Assembly: GCF_001598455.1 (NCBI RefSeq)
Contig: NZ_BCYZ01000009.1
Location: 36,904 to 100,903, forward strand
Direction: 5' to 3'
Length of the DNA: 64,000 bases
DNA from: Sphingomonas pruni NBRC 15498
Lineage (GTDB): Bacteria; Pseudomonadota; Alphaproteobacteria; Sphingomonadales; Sphingomonadaceae
Shown here: positions 59,666-64,000 of the stretch, piece by piece
Numbering within the stretch: position 1 is the stretch's first letter
How the letters are laid out: every line of letters begins with the position of its first letter
Notes under the pieces: model-generated
What the model saw: only the letters and a program-made list of their open reading frames with translations
Database searches by the model: none
What the model was told of the DNA's origin: nothing
Position numbers and translations under genes: made by a program

Positions 59666-61762
59666 ATGGCGAGTAAATGGTTGCGGATCGCGCTCATGGC
59701 CGGCCTAGCGCTTGGCGCAGCGCAGATCGGCCAGGCCCAGAATGCCGCCAATGTCGATCACAAGCGCATGGTCGACGCCGATCGGACGCCCGGCGAATGG
59801 ATGGGCCCCGGCCGCACCTATGACGAGCAGCGCTTCAGCCCGCTCAAGCAGATCACCGACGCCAATGTCGGCACGCTCGGGCTCGCTTGGTATGCCGACC
59901 TTGCGGTCGATCGTGGGGTCGAGGCATCGCCGCTGATGATCGGCGGAGTGCTTTACAATATCGAGCCCTGGAACGTGACCGTCGCTTACGACGCGGCCAC
60001 CGGAAAGGAATTGTGGCGCTATGATCCCAAGGTCGATCGCGACAAGGGCCGGCTGGCCTGCTGCGACATCGTGTCTCGCGGTCTCGCCGCCTGGCAAGGC
60101 AAGATCCTCATCGCCACGCTCGACGGCCGCCTGATCGCGCTGGATTCGAAAACCGGCAAGCCCAAGTGGAGCGTCAATACCTTCGATAAGGTGTGGCCCT
60201 ACACGATCACCGGCGCGCCGCGCGTGTTCAACGGCAAGGTGCTGATCGGCAATGCCGGCGCGGAGGGCGCCGCGCGCGGTTATGTCACGGCCTATGACGT
60301 CAATACCGGCAAGCTGCTCTGGCGCTTCTACACCGTTCCCGGCGATCCTTCGAAGCCGCAGGCGAATGCGGCGCTCGAAATGGCGGCCAAGACCTGGAAA
60401 GGCGAATGGTGGACGCGCGGCGGCGGCGGCACCGTTTGGGATTCGATCGTCTACGATCCCGATCTGGACCTGATCTATATCGGTGTCGGCAATGGCGGTC
60501 CCTGGGCGCAGGCCTATCGCAGCCCCGGCGGCGGCGATAACCTGTTTCTGTCATCGATCGTCGCGCTCAACGCCAAGACCGGCGAGTATGTCTGGCATTA
60601 CCAGACCACGCCGGGCGACGAATGGGACTTCACCGCCACCCAGTCGATGATCCTCGCCGACCTCACCATCGACGGCAAGCAGCGCAAGGTGCTGATGCAG
60701 GCGCCGAAGAACGGCTTTTTCTACGTGCTCGATCGCACCAACGGCAAGCTGATTTCCGGCCAGCCTTATGTGGCGATGAGCTGGGCCAACGGCATCGACA
60801 TGGCGACGGGCCGCCCGAACGTGAATCCTGAAGCGCATTACGGCGTGACGCCGGTGATGATCACTCCCGGCGCGGGCGGCGGGCATAACTGGAATCCGAT
60901 GGCCTACAGCCCAGTCACCGGGCTGGCCTATTTTCCGGTTACCGAGATGTACATGGCGTATGCGCTCAACCCGAATTTCAAGCCGACTCCGGGCAATATG
61001 AGCCAGCTTGGCATCGCCACCACGGGCTATGAGCTGAACCGCAAGGCGATCAACGACTATGCCGCAGCCAACAACAAGACATGGCTGACCGCCTGGGACC
61101 CGGTCGCGCAGAAAGAGCGCTGGCGCGTGCCCTATCCGGTGCGCGGTAGCGGCGGCGTGCTCGCCACTGCCGGCAACCTCGTATTCCAGGGCACGGTCGG
61201 CGGGACGTTCGCGGCCTATCGCGCCGATACCGGGGCGAAAGTCTGGGAAATGCCTGTTCAGCAGGTGCCGATCGCGGCGCCGATCAGCTACATGGTGGGC
61301 GGCGTCCAATATATCGCGATCAATGCCGGCTGGGGCGGGGGACTTGCCCATTCGACCAGTGCCAAATCGCTCGGTTTTCCGTTGTCGCCCTCGCCGCGGC
61401 TGCTGGTGTTCAAGCTTGGCGGCACCGCGCAATTGCCGGCGATCAAGGGCAGCGGCCCGGAGCTCGTTCGGCCCGCCGAAACCAATGCCAGTCCCGCGAC
61501 AATCGCCCGCGGCGAATTGGTCTATGCCCAGCAATGCTCGGCGTGCCACGGCGAGCAGGCGCGTGGCGGGGTCAAGGACCTGCGCCGGATGAGCCCGACG
61601 ACGCATGACGAATTCCTCGACATCGTCCTTGGCGGTAAGCGGCGGGAAAAGGGAATGGCGAGCTTCGCCGACCTGGTTTCCAAGTCGGACGCCGAAGCGG
61701 TCCACGCCTATCTGATTCACCGCGCCAATGAGGATTGGGCCAAGATCCAGGCCGGGGAATAG
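59666..61762 (+). CDS. PQQ-dependent quinohemoprotein alcohol dehydrogenase, periplasmic
   Basis: A 698-residue type II quinohemoprotein. A signal peptide (to about residue 25) leads to an eight-bladed PQQ propeller with adjacent Cys132-Cys133 (LACCD), tryptophan-docking repeats, and catalytic Asp in PGDEWDFTATQ. The residue two after that Asp is Thr, not Asp, so the lanthanide-type signature is missing and calcium is expected. A C-terminal cytochrome c domain has CSACH (624-628). It oxidises alcohols or aldehydes in the periplasm and passes electrons to a soluble cytochrome, possibly that at 37055. Aryl-alcohol oxidation would suit the cluster (inference). Confidence 0.94.
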   Translation: MASKWLRIALMAGLALGAAQIGQAQNAANVDHKRMVDADRTPGEWMGPGRTYDEQRFSPLKQITDANVGTLGLAWYADLAVDRGVEASPLMIGGVLYNIEPWNVTVAYDAATGKELWRYDPKVDRDKGRLACCDIVSRGLAAWQGKILIATLDGRLIALDSKTGKPKWSVNTFDKVWPYTITGAPRVFNGKVLIGNAGAEGAARGYVTAYDVNTGKLLWRFYTVPGDPSKPQANAALEMAAKTWKGEWWTRGGGGTVWDSIVYDPDLDLIYIGVGNGGPWAQAYRSPGGGDNLFLSSIVALNAKTGEYVWHYQTTPGDEWDFTATQSMILADLTIDGKQRKVLMQAPKNGFFYVLDRTNGKLISGQPYVAMSWANGIDMATGRPNVNPEAHYGVTPVMITPGAGGGHNWNPMAYSPVTGLAYFPVTEMYMAYALNPNFKPTPGNMSQLGIATTGYELNRKAINDYAAANNKTWLTAWDPVAQKERWRVPYPVRGSGGVLATAGNLVFQGTVGGTFAAYRADTGAKVWEMPVQQVPIAAPISYMVGGVQYIAINAGWGGGLAHSTSAKSLGFPLSPSPRLLVFKLGGTAQLPAIKGSGPELVRPAETNASPATIARGELVYAQQCSACHGEQARGGVKDLRRMSPTTHDEFLDIVLGGKRREKGMASFADLVSKSDAEAVHAYLIHRANEDWAKIQAGE

Positions 61763-61827
61763 CCGCCCCGGCTCCGGACAGCGCGTGACGAGCGAGCGGC
61801 GCGGCCGCCCGCTCACGCCATCATGCT

Positions 61828-62691
61828 CTAATTCCGGAACACGACCGTCTTGGCACCGTTGAGCAGCACGCGGTCTTCCAGGTGGAGCTTGACCGCCTGC
61901 GCCAGCACCCGCCGCTCGATGTCGCGGCCCTTTGCCACGAGGGCGTCCGGGCGGTCGGCGTGAGTGATCGGCTCGACATCCTGCGCGATGATCGGGCCTT
62001 CATCCAGGTCGGAGGTGACGTAATGCGCGGTCGCGCCGATCATCTTGACGCCACGGGCATAGGCCTGGTGATAGGGTTTGGCGCCCTTGAAGCCGGGCAG
62101 GAAACTGTGATGGATATTGATGCACCGGCCTGACAGATAGGCGGCCATGTCGTTCGACAATATTTGCATGTAGCGGGCGAGCACGATCAGCTCGGCGCCG
62201 GTCTCCTCGATCAGCGCCTTGATCCGCGCTTCCTGCGCCGCCTTGGTGGCTGCGTCGACCGGCAGATAGTGGAATTGCAAATCCTCGATCAACGGCGTCG
62301 CCAATACCTCGCGCGGATGGTTCGAGACGATTCCGACGATATCCATCTCGATATCGCCCGTGCGTCGGCGATAGAGTAGGTCGACCAGACAATGGTCGAA
62401 TTTCGAGACCAGGATCAATGTCCGGCGGCGTTCGGCGCGGGGCCGCATTTGCCACTCAATCTCGAACCTGCGCGCGAGTGGGGCGAACTCGCGGTGGACC
62501 TGATCGTAGGGGGTCGTGCCGCTCAGCGCGAACTCGACCCGCATGAAGAAGCGTCCGGTTTCGGCATCATCGAACTGCTGCGCCTCTAGGATATTCCCAC
62601 CCCTTTCGGCGAGGAAGTTGGAGATCGCCGCGACGATGCCGGGGCGGTCGAGGCACGAAAGGGTGAGAAGATAGGAATCGTTCACGGTCAT
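61828..62691 (-). CDS. purU: Formyltetrahydrofolate deformylase
   Basis: A 287-residue enzyme that releases formate from 10-formyl-THF. N-terminal ACT domain ([20 protein letters not shown]) and C-terminal formyltransferase fold with [56 protein letters not shown] and the catalytic Asp. Together with MetF and FolD it would run one-carbon units from methyl-THF to formate and free THF. Its ATG overlaps the MetF-like stop by 4 bp. Start at 62691; the frame is open further upstream inside the MetF-like gene. Confidence 0.95.
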   Translation of the reverse strand: MTVNDSYLLTLSCLDRPGIVAAISNFLAERGGNILEAQQFDDAETGRFFMRVEFALSGTTPYDQVHREFAPLARRFEIEWQMRPRAERRRTLILVSKFDHCLVDLLYRRRTGDIEMDIVGIVSNHPREVLATPLIEDLQFHYLPVDAATKAAQEARIKALIEETGAELIVLARYMQILSNDMAAYLSGRCINIHHSFLPGFKGAKPYHQAYARGVKMIGATAHYVTSDLDEGPIIAQDVEPITHADRPDALVAKGRDIERRVLAQAVKLHLEDRVLLNGAKTVVFRN

Positions 62692-63626
62692 TCGGTCACC
62701 TGGAAACCCGATGCTGAGCCACGCAGCTGGAATGCGCCGGCGGCGACCGATCCCATCCACTGCGCGGTCCGATCGAGGCCGCCGAAGGGAAACAGATGGA
62801 AGCCCATCGGCTGAAGCTCGCGATAGGCCGATGTCTCGGCGAGATCGCGGATGATCGGATCGGGCGCGGTTTCGCTGAGCAGCCTCGCGATCGACGACCC
62901 GCGCGTGATCAGCGCCTTGGCCGACGTTCCCACGCCGCAGATCGCGGCGAAGCGCAGCAGCGTGCGGATGCCGGCCGGGCCGGCAAGGCCGATGCGCACC
63001 GGTACATCGGCATTGCGCCGGCGAAAAGCGATCATCCAGCGCAGGATCGGGTCCGCGTCGAAACAGAATTGGGTGATTACCCCCGGCGTCATTTCAAGGC
63101 TGCGGATGGTTTCGATCTTGGCGTCGAGGGTCGCGTCGAGCGTCGTATCGTCGACCTTGGGATGCCCCTCGGGATAGCCGCCGAGCCAGATATGCCGCAG
63201 CGCCGCCTGCCTGAAGGCAGGACTGGCGATCAGCGCGGCGCTGTCGTCGAACGGGCCGCTCGCCTGATTCACATCGCCGCTGATCACCAGCAATTGCGTG
63301 ACCCCGGCATCGTCGCACAGCCGGCCGACCAACCGCTGGAGATGGTCTTCGCTATTCACCATCCGCGCCGCGATATGCGGCACCGGCTCGAACCCGGCAT
63401 CGCGCAACTTGCGCGAAGCAATGACGCGATTGTCATCGTCGTCGGCCGGCAGCCAGGTCACCGATACCCGTGTGCCGGGCGCCAGCCGCGCGTTCGCCGC
63501 GTCGATTCCCTTGTCGTCGCGCGCGGAGACTTCGTACGAAGCCTCGCGCGCGAGATCGACGATGCGCTCGCGCACGGTCCCGGCCGGATCGGCGGCGCTG
63601 GAGGGCGCCGTGAGCGAGCTCTGCAT
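62688..63626 (-). CDS. Methylenetetrahydrofolate reductase (MetF-like)
   Basis: A 312-residue FAD TIM-barrel enzyme interconverting methylene- and methyl-THF. MetF motifs are present though the sequence is divergent: Glu32 (ASYEVSARD, in place of the usual EFFPP region), Asp118 (LVISGDVN), GGYPEGHP (149-156) and Gln186 ([11 protein letters not shown]). In the LigM vanillate-demethylation pathway of Sphingobium a MetF regenerates THF from methyl-THF. Here it lies between AhcY (10 bp) and PurU (overlap), a compact methyl-disposal operon. Divergence from housekeeping MetF suggests a catabolic paralog. Confidence 0.88.
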   Translation of the reverse strand: MQSSLTAPSSAADPAGTVRERIVDLAREASYEVSARDDKGIDAANARLAPGTRVSVTWLPADDDDNRVIASRKLRDAGFEPVPHIAARMVNSEDHLQRLVGRLCDDAGVTQLLVISGDVNQASGPFDDSAALIASPAFRQAALRHIWLGGYPEGHPKVDDTTLDATLDAKIETIRSLEMTPGVITQFCFDADPILRWMIAFRRRNADVPVRIGLAGPAGIRTLLRFAAICGVGTSAKALITRGSSIARLLSETAPDPIIRDLAETSAYRELQPMGFHLFPFGGLDRTAQWMGSVAAGAFQLRGSASGFQVTE

Positions 63627-63636
63627 CGACGCTGCC

Positions 63637-64000
63637 TCAATACCGATAATGGTCGGGCTTGAACGGTCCTTCGACCGGCACGCCGATATAGTCAGCCTGT
63701 TTCTGGGAGAGCTTGGTCAGCTTCACGCCGAGTTTCTCAAGGTGCAGTTCGGCGACCTTCTCGTCGAGATGCTTGGGGAGCACATAGACGTCGTTCTTGT
63801 ACTGGTCGGCCTTGGTGTAGAGCTCGATCTGCGCCAGCGTCTGGTTGGTGAACGACGAGGACATCACGAACGACGGATGGCCGGTCGCATTGCCCAGGTT
63901 CACCAGGCGGCCCTTCGACAGGATGATGATCTGCTTGCCGTCCGGGAACTCGACCAGGTCGACCTGCGGCTTCACTTCGGTCCATTTGTAGTTGGACAGA
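63637..64000 (-). CDS. ahcY: Adenosylhomocysteinase, C-terminal part (5' end outside the window)
   Basis: The last about 120 residues of S-adenosylhomocysteine hydrolase: [49 protein letters not shown] and the invariant C-terminal FKPDHYRY with the NAD-contacting Lys/Tyr. It splits SAH to homocysteine and adenosine; the adenosine kinase at 24656 would remove the latter. It is the first visible gene of the operon AhcY - MetF-like - PurU. The start is beyond position 64000. Confidence 0.96.
   Translation of the reverse strand, partial: LSNYKWTEVKPQVDLVEFPDGKQIIILSKGRLVNLGNATGHPSFVMSSSFTNQTLAQIELYTKADQYKNDVYVLPKHLDEKVAELHLEKLGVKLTKLSQKQADYIGVPVEGPFKPDHYRY

Noticed and set aside
59666..61762. 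Lanthanide-dependent (XoxF/PedH-like) alcohol dehydrogenase
   Set aside because: The position two after the catalytic Asp is Thr, not the Asp that marks lanthanide enzymes, and a fused heme domain is present.
1..64000. CRISPR arrays, insertion sequences, prophage, tRNA or rRNA genes
   Set aside because: No repeat-spacer series, transposase, integrase or RNA-gene signature was seen on either strand.

Overview
The window reads as chromosomal DNA of a sphingomonad-type alphaproteobacterium (Sphingomonas, Sphingobium or Novosphingobium relative). The grounds are high GC, three large TonB-dependent receptors with alanine/glutamine-rich leaders, a FerA/FerB-like hydroxycinnamate pair of the kind described in Sphingobium, a RibBX-type riboflavin protein, and dense catabolic operons with GTGA/ATGA stop-start overlaps. 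No rRNA, tRNA, CRISPR array, insertion sequence or phage gene was seen. No gene-free stretch exceeds about 260 bases; the larger gaps are promoter regions and are described as features.

Layout. 1-4.1 kb: a TonB receptor cut by the left edge, divergent from a cupin-type XRE regulator, followed by a dipeptide epimerase. 4.1-9.1 kb: a small unknown gene, an NMT1/SsuA-like binding lipoprotein, a TonB receptor with a strong terminator, and a small unknown gene. 9.1-15.7 kb: a minus operon (MFS carrier, PDC-hydrolase-like amidohydrolase, SnoaL-like protein) facing a plus run (NHL-repeat protein, MetE-like zinc methyltransferase, MarR regulator, extradiol dioxygenase). 15.8-24.6 kb: IclR, VOC and LysR genes on minus, then a tight plus operon (alpha/beta hydrolase, luciferase-like monooxygenase, HSL esterase, CMD protein, RibBX, flavin reductase, HTH-methyltransferase fusion). 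24.7-28.2 kb: adenosine kinase, a small Cys-rich protein coupled to an amidohydrolase, and an MFS carrier. 28.4-36.6 kb: SMP-30 lactonase, a second MetE-like gene, a second luciferase-like monooxygenase with an SDR, aldolase plus CMD, and a third MetE-like gene followed by esterase and CMD. 36.6-45.2 kb: GlcG-like protein, cytochrome c, MFS, a third TonB receptor, MFS and two amidohydrolases. 45.2-52.9 kb: a minus operon bicupin - DUF6282 - ALDH - FolD, divergent from FerA, FerB and CMD. 53-61.8 kb: GMC oxidoreductase, ALDH, FAD monooxygenase, hydrolase, LuxR regulator and a PQQ quinohemoprotein dehydrogenase. 61.8-64 kb: AhcY - MetF-like - PurU, running off the right edge.

How it fits together. 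This is a catabolic island for aromatic, probably methoxylated lignin-type, compounds. TonB receptors and four AAHS-type MFS carriers would import acids. FerA/FerB and ALDHs would shorten hydroxycinnamate side chains. Flavin monooxygenases, an extradiol dioxygenase, hydrolases, lactonase, CMD proteins and aldolase would open and process rings. The unusual layer is one-carbon chemistry: three short MetE-like proteins with intact zinc ligands lie among the catabolic genes, FolD sits in an aldehyde dehydrogenase operon, adenosine kinase is in the middle, and AhcY-MetF-PurU closes the window. No LigM/DesA-type (GcvT-fold) demethylase and no Rieske demethylase is visible, so a MetE-fold methyl- or alkyl-transfer step in aromatic catabolism is the most interesting hypothesis. 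Several short operator-like motifs recur in the intergenic regions and suggest shared control.
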